The notes: generated from the sequence alone by a model not told the origin. A stretch of DNA of 64,000 nucleotides from Pauljensenia sp018375675 (GCA_041432705.1 JAPWAE010000002.1:1-64000), one strand, 5' to 3'; shown: positions 18,541-30,088, numbered from the stretch's first letter. A program made the numbers and translations.

Positions 18541-19236
18541 TCAACAGTTGTCTGCACCCTCAAGACGCGACGCGTGCGCCCACATAACGATCGCGGCGGC
18601 ATGACCAACGTTCATGGACCGAGTCGAACCGCGCTGAGTAATCGCAACGACGATCTCGCACGCCCGGATCATCTCCTCGCTCAGTCCGGAGGCCTCCGAT
18701 CCGAACACAAGGCAGGCGCGCTCAGGCAGCACCGCACCCTCGAGCGCGACGGACCCCTCGACATTGTCGACGCCGACGAGTGCCAAGCCCTCACGCTCAC
18801 AGTGCTCAACAAGTTCGGCCACCTTGGGGCGGTGATCCACCGGCAAGTAGCGGTCGGTGACCATCGCGCCGCGACGGTTCCACCGCTTGCGCCCCACGAC
18901 GTGCACGCGGCGCGCGCCCATGGCATTCGCCGTTCGCACAATCGACCCGATGTTGAAGTCGTGATCGAGATTCTCCACCGCCACCTCGAAGGGCAGCGAG
19001 CGGGCAGCGATGTCCGCGCGGATCGCGTCCATCGTCCAGTAGCGGTAGCGGTCTTCAACATTGCGCCGATCCCCCACTGTCAAAAGCTCCCGATCGTAGT
19101 GCTCACCGACCGGCCAGGCGGCCTCCCCACCCGGCCACGGACCGACCCCGACCTGCCCGGACTGCGCCGCCCCGGCCTCGTCGCTCCCGCACGCACCATC
19201 ACGCGCGATGTCACACCCGTTTTCGAACTCGTTCAC
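18541..19236 (-). CDS. TrmH/SpoU-family RNA 2'-O-methyltransferase
   Basis: About 231 aa from the GTG at 19236 (VNEFENGCDIARDG); longer frames overlap the divergent HAD gene and are rejected. The SPOUT fold is shown by motif 1 NLDHDFNIGSIVRTANAMGA, motif 2 LVFGSEASGLSEEM and motif 3 STRSMNVGHAAAIVMW, which form the trefoil-knot SAM site. It methylates a ribose 2'-OH in tRNA or rRNA; the exact target cannot be read from the sequence. The first 60 residues look like a family-specific extension. Its GTG start faces the HAD gene start 35 bp away. Confidence 0.88.
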   Translation of the reverse strand: MNEFENGCDIARDGACGSDEAGAAQSGQVGVGPWPGGEAAWPVGEHYDRELLTVGDRRNVEDRYRYWTMDAIRADIAARSLPFEVAVENLDHDFNIGSIVRTANAMGARRVHVVGRKRWNRRGAMVTDRYLPVDHRPKVAELVEHCEREGLALVGVDNVEGSVALEGAVLPERACLVFGSEASGLSEEMIRACEIVVAITQRGSTRSMNVGHAAAIVMWAHASRLEGADNC

Positions 19237-19270
19237 GGATCCCACCCTAGCGGCACCGTAGAATGGAGGC

Positions 19271-20092
19271 ATGACTGCCCTGACGCACGAACCGACACCA
19301 CTGACCGATCTGCCTCCCGTCACCGCGTGGCTCTCCGACATGGACGGCGTCCTGGTCAAGGAGAATCGGGCACTTCCGGGCGCAAACGAGTTCCTCGCCG
19401 CTCTGCGCGGGAAGAACATCCCCTTCCTGGTCCTCACGAACAATTCGGTGTTCACGAACCGCGATCTGTCCGCACGCCTGGCGAACTCCGGCCTGGACAT
19501 CCCCGAGGACAACATCTGGACCTCCGCGAACGCGACGGCCGCGTTCCTGCACCAGCAGTCGCCCGGCTCGACCGCGTACGTTATCGGCGAGGCCGGCCTG
19601 ACCACCGCGATCCACACTGCGGGATACGTGATGACGGAGATCGACCCCGAGTTCGTGGTGCTCGGCGAGGTGCGTTCCTACGACTTCCACGCGCTGACCC
19701 ACGCGATCCGCCTCATCGAGGGCGGCGCGAAGTTCATCGCGACCAACCCTGACGTGTCGGGCCCCTCCGACGAGGGCTCCCTGCCCGCGTGCGGCGCGAT
19801 CGCGGCGATGATCACGGCCGCCACCGGGCAGAAGCCCTACTTCGTGGGCAAGCCGAACCCCGTCATGATCCGCGCTGGCCTGAACAAGATCGGCGCGCAC
19901 TCTGAGAGCGCCGCCATGGTCGGCGACCGCATGGACACGGACGTGCGCGCGGGCGTCGAGGCAGGCCTGCGCACCCACCTGGTCCTGTCGGGTTCCACTA
20001 CCCGCGAGGACATCAACAATTTCCCGTTCCGCCCCTTCGGCATCCACGAGGGCATCGGCGATCTCATCGAGCTCGTCGAGGCGGCGCACTGA
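19271..20092 (+). CDS. HAD-IIA family phosphatase (NagD-like)
   Basis: 273 aa. Motif I is SDMDGVLV with nucleophile and acid Asps, motif II LVLTNNS, the cap region is of C2a type, Lys is in GKPNP and motif III is MVGDRMDTDV. The family dephosphorylates nucleotide monophosphates or sugar phosphates in the cytoplasm. It lies 26 bp upstream of pyrE, so it probably shares its transcript; a link to pyrimidine nucleotide turnover is possible but unproven. Confidence 0.9.
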   Translation: MTALTHEPTPLTDLPPVTAWLSDMDGVLVKENRALPGANEFLAALRGKNIPFLVLTNNSVFTNRDLSARLANSGLDIPEDNIWTSANATAAFLHQQSPGSTAYVIGEAGLTTAIHTAGYVMTEIDPEFVVLGEVRSYDFHALTHAIRLIEGGAKFIATNPDVSGPSDEGSLPACGAIAAMITAATGQKPYFVGKPNPVMIRAGLNKIGAHSESAAMVGDRMDTDVRAGVEAGLRTHLVLSGSTTREDINNFPFRPFGIHEGIGDLIELVEAAH

Positions 20093-20118
20093 CCCACACC
20101 GATCCGGAAGGAACACCC

Positions 20119-20688
20119 ATGACCAACGATTCCCACAAGGCGCGCCTGGCTGCTCTCGTCCAGGAACTCTCCGTCATCCACGAGAAGGTCACCCTGGCGT
20201 CGGGGCGCGAGTCCGACTTCTACGTCGACATGCGCCGCTCGACCCTGCACCACGAGGCGGCCCCCCTCATCGGCCACGTCATGCTGGACCTCCTGGAGGA
20301 GTCCGGCTTCGCGGTGGGCGAGGAGTACGTGGCCGTCGGCGGCCTGACGATGGGCGCCGACCCCGTCGCGACCGCGATGATGCACGCCGCAGCGTCGCGC
20401 GGCCTGGACCTGGACGCATTCGTCGTGCGTAAGGCCGCGAAGGATCACGGCATGAAGCGCCGCATCGAGGGCCCGGACGTCGTCGGCAAGAACGTCGTCG
20501 TCCTCGAGGACACGTCGACGACCGGCGGCTCCCCGCTGGAGGCCGCGCTCACGCTGCGCGAGGCCGGCGCAAACGTCGTTGCCGTCGCGGTGATCGTCGA
20601 CCGCGCGACGGGCGCGAAGGAGCGCATCGAGGCCGAGGGCTTCCCGTACTTCTACGCGCTGGGACTGGAGGACATCGGCCTGGCCTGA
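20119..20688 (+). CDS. pyrE: Orotate phosphoribosyltransferase
   Basis: 189 aa. It joins orotate to PRPP to make orotidine-5'-phosphate in de novo pyrimidine synthesis. The PRPP motif VVVLEDTSTTGGSPLEAA lies at about residues 120-137. The flexible-loop lysines are in VRKAAKDHGMKRRIEG, and early residues KVTLASGRESDFYVDMR match the family. A GGAAGGA site precedes the ATG. No other pyr gene is near. A bidirectional terminator follows. Confidence 0.95.
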   Translation: MTNDSHKARLAALVQELSVIHEKVTLASGRESDFYVDMRRSTLHHEAAPLIGHVMLDLLEESGFAVGEEYVAVGGLTMGADPVATAMMHAAASRGLDLDAFVVRKAAKDHGMKRRIEGPDVVGKNVVVLEDTSTTGGSPLEAALTLREAGANVVAVAVIVDRATGAKERIEAEGFPYFYALGLEDIGLA

Positions 20689-20704
20689 TTCGTCTCACTG
20701 ATGA

Positions 20705-20749
20705 ACGAGGCCGGGGCCGGGTTCTGCGTGAACCTGGCCCCGGCCTCGT
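20705..20749. terminator. Bidirectional terminator between pyrE and the SDR gene
   Basis: A 20-bp stem with one bulge (ACGAGGCCGGGG... / ...CCCCGGCCTCGT) around TGCGT. It lies between convergent genes and uses the recurrent GAGGCCGGGG word. Confidence 0.9.
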
Positions 20750-20765
20750 ATCGGTGCGCGCACCC

Positions 20766-21554
20766 TCACATGTGGGGGACGGAGCGCATGGCGCGCGCGG
20801 TCACCCAGCGCGGAGCGAGCTTCATGGCGCCCATGGCGACCTTGTAGGGGATAGTGGGTGTGACCTGAACGCGGCCCGCACGCACGGCGTCGAGGGCCTC
20901 TGCGACGACCTGTTCGGGGCTGGCCATGAGCCAGGAGGGGGTCGAGCGCATGTCCACGCCCGCGCGCTCGAAGAACGGTGTATCGACGGGGCCGGGGCAC
21001 ACGACCGTGGCGGTGATGCCCGATCCTTTGAGCTCGGCGGCGAGGCCCTCGGTGAAGGCCACGACCCACGCCTTGTGGGCGGAGTAGGTGCCCGCGCCAG
21101 TGCGCGAGGCGACGGAGCCGACGTTGAGGATGGCGCCGCGTCCGCGCGAGCGCATGGAGATGCCGGCGTGGTGAGCCAGGGTCATGACGGCGCGGACCAT
21201 GACATTCAGGCCGCTGATTTCGTTGTCTAGACTGTTGTCCAGGAAGTCGGTTCCGAGTCCGAAGCCGGCGTTGTTGACGAGGAGGTCGACGGGAGCCAGG
21301 TCAGGCTTCTCGCGGTCGGCCGGCCCTCCCACGTCGAGGCGGGCGGCGACGTGCGCGCAGCCGGAGTCGGTGGACAGGTCGGCGGCGATCACCTCAGCGC
21401 GCACGCCGGCGACGTTCGCGAGCGAGTCCGCGAGCGCGCACAGGGCGTCTTCGCTACGCGCAACGAGCACCAGGTCGTGGCCCGCGGCGGCCAGCTGCCA
21501 ACAGAATTCTTCACCAATGCCGGAGGTCGCTCCGGTGACCAGCGCTGTTCCCAT
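20766..21554 (-). CDS. Short-chain dehydrogenase/reductase (SDR)
   Basis: 262 aa, classical SDR. The cofactor motif TGATSGIG is at residues 8-15, NNAGFG at about 94-99, the catalytic Ser is in NVGSVAS and YSAHK gives the Tyr-Lys pair; VCPGPVDTPFF follows. The Ala/Arg-rich pattern after strand 2 (VARSEDAL) suggests NADP(H). The C-terminus has an amphipathic basic stretch typical of the DltE/YqjQ-like group. The substrate is unknown. It is transcribed alone and convergently with pyrE. Confidence 0.88.
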   Translation of the reverse strand: MGTALVTGATSGIGEEFCWQLAAAGHDLVLVARSEDALCALADSLANVAGVRAEVIAADLSTDSGCAHVAARLDVGGPADREKPDLAPVDLLVNNAGFGLGTDFLDNSLDNEISGLNVMVRAVMTLAHHAGISMRSRGRGAILNVGSVASRTGAGTYSAHKAWVVAFTEGLAAELKGSGITATVVCPGPVDTPFFERAGVDMRSTPSWLMASPEQVVAEALDAVRAGRVQVTPTIPYKVAMGAMKLAPRWVTARAMRSVPHM

Positions 21555-21590
21555 GGGGGAAGTCTAGCGCCGCATGGGGCGCGCAGCACG

Positions 21591-21628
21591 AAGCCGGGGC
21601 GGGACGCGCGCGCGTCCCGCCCCGGCTT
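21591..21628 (-). terminator. Long hairpin terminator of the surface-protein gene
   Basis: A near-perfect 38-bp palindrome (AAGCCGGGGCGGGACGCG and its complement). It ends 7 bp before the stop codon of the 21635-24658 gene and has no clear T tract. It also separates that gene from the SDR gene downstream. Confidence 0.7.
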
Positions 21629-21634
21629 GGCGTG

Positions 21635-24600
21635 TCATCGGGTCCGGATCAGGTATCCGGCTCCACCACCGGCGAGGGCCGCCGGGATGACGAGGAGGAC
21701 CAGCCAGTAGGGGCTCCATCCGCCGCCGTTGCTACTCTCGGCTGCCGCCGCGATGGGCATCGCGTTGGCTGCGTTGGCGGTTCCAGTGGCGGGGGCGTCA
21801 GCCGCGCCGCTCTGGGATGCCTCGCCGCTCTGCGCACCGCTCTGGGGCGCAGCCGAGGGGCTCGCGGACGGGGTGGCCGCGGGAGCCGCCTTCGGGGCGG
21901 TCACGGGTGCCGAGCTGGCGGCACCGGTCGTTCCGCTTGCCGCTCCGTTGCTGCGAGCAGCCGGAGCGCCGGTCGCGCTGCCACCGGTCGCAGCAGGGGC
22001 TGCGGTGCGGGTCGCGCCGGACGAGGCCAGGGTGCCTGCGTTGGTGGCGGGCGCTGCGGGCACTCGAACTGGACCGCCAGTGGGTGCGGGAGCCGGGAAG
22101 GGCCGCGGCATCGGTGCAGGATCCGCGGTCGGGGCCGGGGCGGGTGCCGGATCCGCAGACGGGGCGGGTGCGGGGTCCGCACTCGGGGCGGGAGCCGGGT
22201 CCGTCGTCGGCGCGGGGAAAGGCGTCGGCATCGGTGCGGGGTCAACGCTCGGAGCAGGCGCAGGTGCGGGATCCATGGTCGGAGCGGGTGCCGGATCGAC
22301 GGTCGGCTCATGCGATGGAGCAGGATCCGCAGTGGGTGCGGGAGCGGGCTCCGGGTCCACAGTCGGGGCAGGCGCAGGGGTCGGCTCCGGGGTGGGGACC
22401 GGCTCCGGCACCGGGGACGGTCCGGGCGACGGTGTCGGAACGGGCTCTTCCTCGACCGGCGCGGGCCGCTCATTGTGGTGTCCGGATCGGACGATCACCG
22501 TGAAGGACTGGGGCTCGACAAGGCTGCGTTCCCCACTGCGTGCGCCCACCTCGATGCGGTAGGTACCGGGCGCGCTAAAGACCCAGTTGCCGTGCATGTG
22601 CGTCGCCTCGGTCGTGTGGACGAGGCCGTCGCCCTTGGTCGAGTCGAAGTGTACCTTCGCGCCCGCACCGAAGGTGCCGCCCTGGAAGAATGCAACGCGA
22701 GCGCCTTCGGGGGCCTGCGCGAGGTGCAGGGTCAGGTCGGCCCCCTCGGGCAGGGCCGCGTAGTCGATGCCCTCGGTGGACAGGCCGGGCCACACGATGT
22801 CGCTGTTCTGCGTCTCGGGCAGCACGTAGGTTGCGGTACCCACCGGTCCGAGCACGTCGTAGCTCGGGTCGGACAGGGACGCAGGACGTACGAAGCGCGC
22901 GTTGGGTGCGACCGCGAGGGTCGTGGAGCCGACGGTGCGCAGCACGGAAGTGCGCGCGTTGGTCAGGGAGTCATCCTTGACGGCCAGGCCGTAGGTGAGT
23001 CCACCCTCGCCGCTGGCCTGGGTGAGGCGCACGTCCAGGTGTCCGCGCGCGATCTCCACGGGGTCGCTCAGCAGGGACGAGGCCGGGTCCGGGGTTGCGT
23101 CGTTTCCGCCGTTATCGGGGGCGGGAGCAGGCGCGGGCGTCGGGTTCGGAGCGGGTTCGGGCTCCTCGGGGGCGGCGATGCCGTCGCGCATCTTGAGCGT
23201 GGCGGTGAGGCCGACGTGGGAGCCGACCGTGACGTCGGAGGCATCAGCGACGGTCATGACCGCGTCGGAGAGGGGGTGGGGTCGCAGGGTGACGCGGATG
23301 TACATGGGGTCGGTCTGGCACACGCCGAGGTCCTGCGTCTTCATGTCCATGCCGCCCGCACCCAGGGTGCCTTCCATGGAGCACCAGGGGCTGAAATCCC
23401 ACTTGGACTCGAGGAACTCGATCTTGTAGGTGGCGCGCAGGGTCGGGTCGTTGGCGCGAACAGTGGCGGTGTACTGGTCCGTCGAACCGGGGATCAGATC
23501 GTAGGAGACGTCGACGCGGCGCGAGGAGATCGGCAGGTGATCGGGGTTCCACACGGGGGCGGGATCCGGGTTCGAGGGGCCGAGGATCGTGTCGGTACCG
23601 CCGACGGTGACGGGCTCGGTGTCCTTCTGCGAGTAGTGGACGGTCTGGGAGATCCAGCGCGCCGAGGCGGAGTCGCCGGGAATGTAGATCGCCTGGACGG
23701 CCGCAGTATCGGCGCCGAGCAGCTCAGAGATGGTCGCACGGCCACCCTCGACACCAACCTCGGTCAGGAAGTAGCCGTTGACGGTGATCCACGCGCGGCC
23801 CGTGTCGGTGGCGACACCCGTGTCGAGCGTGATGTCGGTCAGGTGGTTGTCGCCGGGGTGCTCGCGCTCGCCGTGGTGCGACACGGTGAGGGTCGGAGTG
23901 GCGGCGTTTCCGTCGGTGCGCTCAGCGCGCGCCCCGTTATAGGCGGATTCAATGTCCTTGATGGTGCCGTCGGCGGGGTTCGCGCCACCGACCTGCCAGA
24001 CCAGCGGCGTGATCGGCGAGGAGTAGATAGCGGTGCCGTCGGCGCTGCGGGCGGTCATCTTGTAGTTCGCGACGTAGCGACCCGGCTGCGTGAAGGTCGT
24101 GTACAGGTGCGTGTGGCGCGGGTTGTAGACGCTGCGGTACGCGGTGTCGTGACTGGAGAGGAAGCGGTTCACGCTATCGCCGTTGTCGATGAACATCTCC
24201 ATGCGGCCCGGGCCGTCGACGCTGATGAGGTCGAGCGTGTAGGTCTCGCCCTCGAACTTGTCGGTGTCGCCAATTTCGCCGGCGCCGAGCCCCGCCCAGA
24301 TGGGCGTGTTACCGGGGCCGGGATTCTGAGGCGCAGCGTTCAGGACGGTGCCCTCGGCACCCAAGAAGGCCAGGTCGGGACGCTTTGCCGGGATGACGAG
24401 CTGGGACTTCGCCTCGTCTTTCTCGCCGGTGCCGGTCCACGCCTTGGGGATCCACAGAGCGGTCTTCTCCATCGGCATGTTGATGGTGTTGAGAGAGAAG
24501 CTGTTGGTGTCGTCATGCCAGACGGGGATGGGTGCATCAACGTGCTGTCCAGTAACGATCCATTCCTTGTCCTGGTCGGGACCGGCCCACGCGGCGGCGG

Positions 24601-24658
24601 GGGTCAACGCCAGGAAGAGGGCGAGCGCAGCTGTGCTGATGCGTCGCAGGTGTGACAT
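21635..24658 (-). CDS. Large cell-surface protein, actinobacterial surface-anchored/ABC-associated repeat family
   Basis: 1007 aa from MSHLRRISTAAL. The signal peptide is cleaved after about residue 25 (AWA). The body (about 30-690) has domains of the choice-of-anchor M / TIGR03769 surface type, including HTHLYTTFTQPGRYVANY and HMHGNWVFSAPGTYRIEV, His-x-His motifs followed by a beta strand. A Pro/Ala/Asp repeat stalk spans about 700-870 and a low-complexity Ala/Ser/Gly region follows. It ends in one C-terminal helix and a short basic tail (YLIRTR). No LPXTG is visible. Relatives sit beside metal ABC transporters, and a Zur-like box lies upstream here. Likely role: surface handling of zinc or another metal. 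Confidence 0.82.
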   Translation of the reverse strand: MSHLRRISTAALALFLALTPAAAWAGPDQDKEWIVTGQHVDAPIPVWHDDTNSFSLNTINMPMEKTALWIPKAWTGTGEKDEAKSQLVIPAKRPDLAFLGAEGTVLNAAPQNPGPGNTPIWAGLGAGEIGDTDKFEGETYTLDLISVDGPGRMEMFIDNGDSVNRFLSSHDTAYRSVYNPRHTHLYTTFTQPGRYVANYKMTARSADGTAIYSSPITPLVWQVGGANPADGTIKDIESAYNGARAERTDGNAATPTLTVSHHGEREHPGDNHLTDITLDTGVATDTGRAWITVNGYFLTEVGVEGGRATISELLGADTAAVQAIYIPGDSASARWISQTVHYSQKDTEPVTVGGTDTILGPSNPDPAPVWNPDHLPISSRRVDVSYDLIPGSTDQYTATVRANDPTLRATYKIEFLESKWDFSPWCSMEGTLGAGGMDMKTQDLGVCQTDPMYIRVTLRPHPLSDAVMTVADASDVTVGSHVGLTATLKMRDGIAAPEEPEPAPNPTPAPAPAPDNGGNDATPDPASSLLSDPVEIARGHLDVRLTQASGEGGLTYGLAVKDDSLTNARTSVLRTVGSTTLAVAPNARFVRPASLSDPSYDVLGPVGTATYVLPETQNSDIVWPGLSTEGIDYAALPEGADLTLHLAQAPEGARVAFFQGGTFGAGAKVHFDSTKGDGLVHTTEATHMHGNWVFSAPGTYRIEVGARSGERSLVEPQSFTVIVRSGHHNERPAPVEEEPVPTPSPGPSPVPEPVPTPEPTPAPAPTVDPEPAPAPTADPAPSHEPTVDPAPAPTMDPAPAPAPSVDPAPMPTPFPAPTTDPAPAPSADPAPAPSADPAPAPAPTADPAPMPRPFPAPAPTGGPVRVPAAPATNAGTLASSGATRTAAPAATGGSATGAPAARSNGAASGTTGAASSAPVTAPKAAPAATPSASPSAAPQSGAQSGEASQSGAADAPATGTANAANAMPIAAAAESSNGGGWSPYWLVLLVIPAALAGGGAGYLIRTR

Positions 24659-24686
24659 TCGAGTGCCTTTTCTAGCTATGTTGCAG

Positions 24687-24703
24687 GTGAGAATCATTAT
24701 CAC
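24687..24703 (-). promoter_or_regulatory. Zur-like box upstream of the surface-protein gene
   Basis: GTGAGAAT-C-ATTATCAC, a 17-bp inverted repeat with 7 of 8 matching arm positions. It resembles the actinobacterial Zur operator (TGAAAATGATTTTCA type). It lies 29-45 bp upstream of the start at 24658, in an AT-rich patch, suitable for zinc-dependent repression. DtxR or Fur binding is the alternative reading. Confidence 0.7.
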
Positions 24704-24797
24704 TCTAAATAAGCCCTCACACAACTCACACCGATCAGGCATGTTTCACGCGCGTTTCACGCAGCCACCGCTCTCCCCCGCCGATAGGCTCGACCCC

Positions 24798-25613
24798 ATG
24801 AGATTTGCGACCTGGAACGTCAACTCCATCCGCACGCGCATCGACCGCGTCATTGCTTTCCTCCAGCGCTCAGACACGGACGTGCTGGCGATGCAGGAAA
24901 TTAAGTGCCGCCCCGACCAGTTCCCTACGGAAGCCTTTGAGGAGGCCGGCTACCACGTCGCCATCCACGGTCTCAACCAGTGGAACGGCGTCGCCGTCGC
25001 CTCGCGCCTGCCGATCCTGGACGTGCAGGACCACTTCCCCACCCAGCCCGCCTTCGGCGAGCCGCCCGTCGTCGAGGCCCGCGCACTCGGCGTCACCATC
25101 GACACGACCGACGCGCTCCCCTCCGAGGACGGGCAGGCCTCGTCGATGACAATCTGGAGCCTGTACGTCCCCAACGGCCGCGAACTCACGCACGCGCACT
25201 ACGCCTACAAGCTGGAGTGGCTCGCGAATCTCGCCGAGCAGGGCCGCGGCTGGCTCGCCGATTCGAGCGTCCTCATCGCCCTCGTCGGTGACTGGAACGT
25301 CGCCCCACTGGACGAGGACGTGTGGGACATGAGCGCCTTCGAAGGAGCCACGCACGTGTCGACTCCCGAGCGCGAGGCCTTCGCAGCCTTCGCCGCGGAC
25401 GGCTGGGTCGAGGTCACGCGTGAGCGCGTCACAAACTACACCTACTGGGACTACCAAAAGCTGCGCTTCCCCAAGAACGAGGGCATGCGCATCGACTTCG
25501 CCTACTGCTCGCCGTCCCTCGCTGCACGCGTGAGCGGCGCACAGATTGACCGCGACGAGCGCAAGGGAAAGGGCGCGTCCGACCACGTGCCCGTCATCAT
25601 CGACGTCGACTAA
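24798..25613 (+). CDS. xth: Exodeoxyribonuclease III (AP endonuclease)
   Basis: 271 aa. It cleaves 5' of abasic sites and removes 3' blocking groups in base-excision repair, downstream of enzymes such as Ung. Motifs: MRFATWNVNSIRTR (N-terminal Asn), VLAMQEIKC with the metal Glu, WNGVAVASR, GDWNVAP with catalytic Asp-Asn and SDHVPVIID with Asp-His. The start at 24798 is set by the MRFATWNVN N-terminus; the frame continues upstream with no homology. It is transcribed divergently from the surface-protein gene. Confidence 0.95.
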   Translation: MRFATWNVNSIRTRIDRVIAFLQRSDTDVLAMQEIKCRPDQFPTEAFEEAGYHVAIHGLNQWNGVAVASRLPILDVQDHFPTQPAFGEPPVVEARALGVTIDTTDALPSEDGQASSMTIWSLYVPNGRELTHAHYAYKLEWLANLAEQGRGWLADSSVLIALVGDWNVAPLDEDVWDMSAFEGATHVSTPEREAFAAFAADGWVEVTRERVTNYTYWDYQKLRFPKNEGMRIDFAYCSPSLAARVSGAQIDRDERKGKGASDHVPVIIDVD

Positions 25614-25652
25614 GAGGCCAACGAGGCCGGAACTCAGCCAGCCGACACAGGT

Positions 25653-25680
25653 CGAGGCCTGGGCACGCGCCCAGGCCTCG
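25653..25680 (+). terminator. Terminator between xth and the serine hydrolase gene
   Basis: A perfect 12-bp stem CGAGGCCTGGGC with loop ACGC, followed by TTCCGT. It is placed to serve both convergent genes. Confidence 0.88.
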
Positions 25681-25691
25681 TTCCGTATCGA

Positions 25692-26495
25692 TTACGCATG
25701 CTCGCGCGCGAGGCGCAGCAACTGCGCATTGAGGGCCGACCAATTGTCGTGATGCCACTGCCCAAAAGGCTCCGCGCCGACAAAGGCAGCGCTGGCGCGA
25801 AGATCGCGGTCCGCCCACACGAAGGAGCCGGACTGCCCGAAGTGCCCGATCGTGCGCGGGGAAGCATCGGGCGCGGTCCAGTGCGGCGACTTCTCGCCGC
25901 GAATCTCGAGACCGAGGCCCCACGGACAGGGACTGAAACGCCCGTAGCCGGGCGTAACTCCGGCGAGCGCAGGAAACTGCGACAGTGCGGCGAGGGCTGC
26001 CAAGGGGCCACTCACCAGCATTGGGCTCGCGAGCTCAGCGCCGAACAGGCTGACATCGGACGCACTGGCAACGCCCGCATGAGCGGGGCTACCGGGAATA
26101 TCAGCCATCGCCATGCCGAGCGGCTCAAAGACCGTCTCACGCACCCACTGGGCGACGCCGACGCCGGTCGCGGCCTCAATCACCTCGCCGAGGACGTCGA
26201 AGCCCTCGTTCGAGTAGATCCGGCGCTTCTCGGGAGCAGCGACGGGGCGGCGCCCCTCGAACGGCAGGCCCGAGGCATGGGCCAGCAGGTGACGAACCGT
26301 CGAGCCCTCGGGACCCGCGGGATCATCGAGGGACATCAGGCCTCGTTCGACCGCGACTAACGCCGACCACGCAACGATCGGCTTGGTCACCGACGCGAGC
26401 GGGAACACGCGATCGACGTCTCCATATGTATAGACGACGTCGCCCCCGACACGAAGGACGAGGGCGACATCAAAGGACGGCAGTGGGCCGATCAC
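25692..26495 (-). CDS. Serine hydrolase of the beta-lactamase / DD-peptidase family
   Basis: 267 aa, without a signal peptide. SxxK is in ASVTKP (about residue 36), Tyr-x-Asn in YSNEG and HxG in IGHFGQSG. This is the class C beta-lactamase/esterase (Pfam Beta-lactamase) fold. Lack of a signal argues against a periplasmic penicillinase; esterase or amide hydrolase activity in the cytoplasm is more likely. Its start overlaps the stop of the TetR gene by 4 bp (ATGA), so the pair is translationally coupled. Confidence 0.85.
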   Translation of the reverse strand: MIGPLPSFDVALVLRVGGDVVYTYGDVDRVFPLASVTKPIVAWSALVAVERGLMSLDDPAGPEGSTVRHLLAHASGLPFEGRRPVAAPEKRRIYSNEGFDVLGEVIEAATGVGVAQWVRETVFEPLGMAMADIPGSPAHAGVASASDVSLFGAELASPMLVSGPLAALAALSQFPALAGVTPGYGRFSPCPWGLGLEIRGEKSPHWTAPDASPRTIGHFGQSGSFVWADRDLRASAAFVGAEPFGQWHHDNWSALNAQLLRLAREHA

Positions 26496-27280
26496 GCGGT
26501 GGCCTCCGGAGCCGGAGCCGCACCTGCCTCGGCGGCTGCGGTGGTCTTTTCGCTGATCTTACGCAGCGTGCGCGCGTAAACTTCTGCAACCTCCTCGGGG
26601 ACCGAAGCCCCGAGCTGCAGCACGTAGTGCGCAGGCAGGCGCAGGAGCTGCACACACACAGCAAGGAAGTCCGCGACGAACTCACGAGCGTCGATCGGCT
26701 CGTCGTTGTAGCGAGCCGAGACGACGGAGCCGTACCAGTAGCGGATGAGGATCCTCGCAAGCGTACGAGGAGTCGTACCGATTTCGGCACCCTCCTCGTC
26801 CACGAAGTTCTGGATCATCGCAGTGAGGGCTTCCTCCATCTGCTGGGTGCGGTACTTGTAGTGTGCGTGTGCAGGATGCGTCTCAGAGGACGACTCGGCC
26901 CACAGCACACAGTCCAGTGCGATGGCCGCGTCGGCGCCGGGCTTCATGGCGAAGCGCATTTCCCCGACCGCCCAGTCAACAAACGAGCCTGCGGTGATGC
27001 CGCCCTCGTCGAAACCGCCTTCCGCCTCCTCATTAATGGAGACGTCGAAGAGCGCGTTCATCTCCTCGTGACGCTGGATCGCGCTGCGCAGGATGGCTTC
27101 CTTCGACGGGAAGTGATAGACCACCGCGGGGTGCGAAATGCCGACTCGGCGGCCAAGGTCACGCAGGGAAAAGCCGTTATAGCCTCGCTCTGCAATCAGA
27201 ACCATCGCTGCCGAGAGGATGGATTCACGCGTCGCCTGTCCTACGGAGTAGGCGCCACGGGCCTTCCTCTGGGTTGTCAT
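26492..27280 (-). CDS. TetR/AcrR-family transcriptional regulator
   Basis: 262 aa from MTTQRKARG, preceded by AGGAGA. The N-terminal HTH (about residues 15-62) contains ILSAAMVLIAERGYNGFSLRDLGRRVGISHPAVVYHF in segments matching the TetR domain. The C-terminal ligand domain is large and ends in an Ala/Glu-rich tail. It is first in a two-gene operon with the serine hydrolase and probably regulates itself. The ligand is unknown. Confidence 0.9.
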   Translation of the reverse strand: MTTQRKARGAYSVGQATRESILSAAMVLIAERGYNGFSLRDLGRRVGISHPAVVYHFPSKEAILRSAIQRHEEMNALFDVSINEEAEGGFDEGGITAGSFVDWAVGEMRFAMKPGADAAIALDCVLWAESSSETHPAHAHYKYRTQQMEEALTAMIQNFVDEEGAEIGTTPRTLARILIRYWYGSVVSARYNDEPIDAREFVADFLAVCVQLLRLPAHYVLQLGASVPEEVAEVYARTLRKISEKTTAAAEAGAAPAPEATA

Positions 27281-27355
27281 ATCATCTCCTGCTGTTGCGG
27301 GCACCACATACCGAGCGTCCGAAATACACACTGGTAGTCAGTGTACCGCGCAATC

Positions 27356-29968
<2,613 letters not shown>

Positions 29969-30032
29969 GAAATCACTCCTCCAAATGTTTTGTCTGGTGG
30001 CGTCGAGTCACTCAACGCCTTCTGACAGACAC

Positions 30033-30064
30033 AACGAAGCCAAAGTTGAGTCTATTCCACTCAA
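30033..30064 (-). promoter_or_regulatory. clpB heat-shock promoter with HAIR operator
   Basis: A perfect HAIR core TTGAGT-N7-ACTCAA at 30046-30064 (HspR site). Inside it, on the minus strand, is GGAAT (30058-30054). Exactly 18 bp later comes GTT (30035-30033), a SigH/SigR-type promoter. HspR bound here would cover the -35. A second half-site lies at about 30002-30017. Confidence 0.85.
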
Positions 30065-30088
30065 CTTCAATTTTGGGGAGGATGTGAG

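Noticed and set aside
19237..19617. N-terminal extension of the SpoU methyltransferase
   Set aside because: It would overlap the divergent HAD gene by more than 300 bp and has no homology-like sequence. The GTG at 19236 is preferred.
21632..24655. A 1007-aa open frame on the plus strand opposite the large surface protein
   Set aside because: It has no family-like segments and is Gly/Arg/Val-rich as expected of a high-GC antisense frame. The minus-strand protein has a signal peptide, domains, a stalk and an anchor helix.
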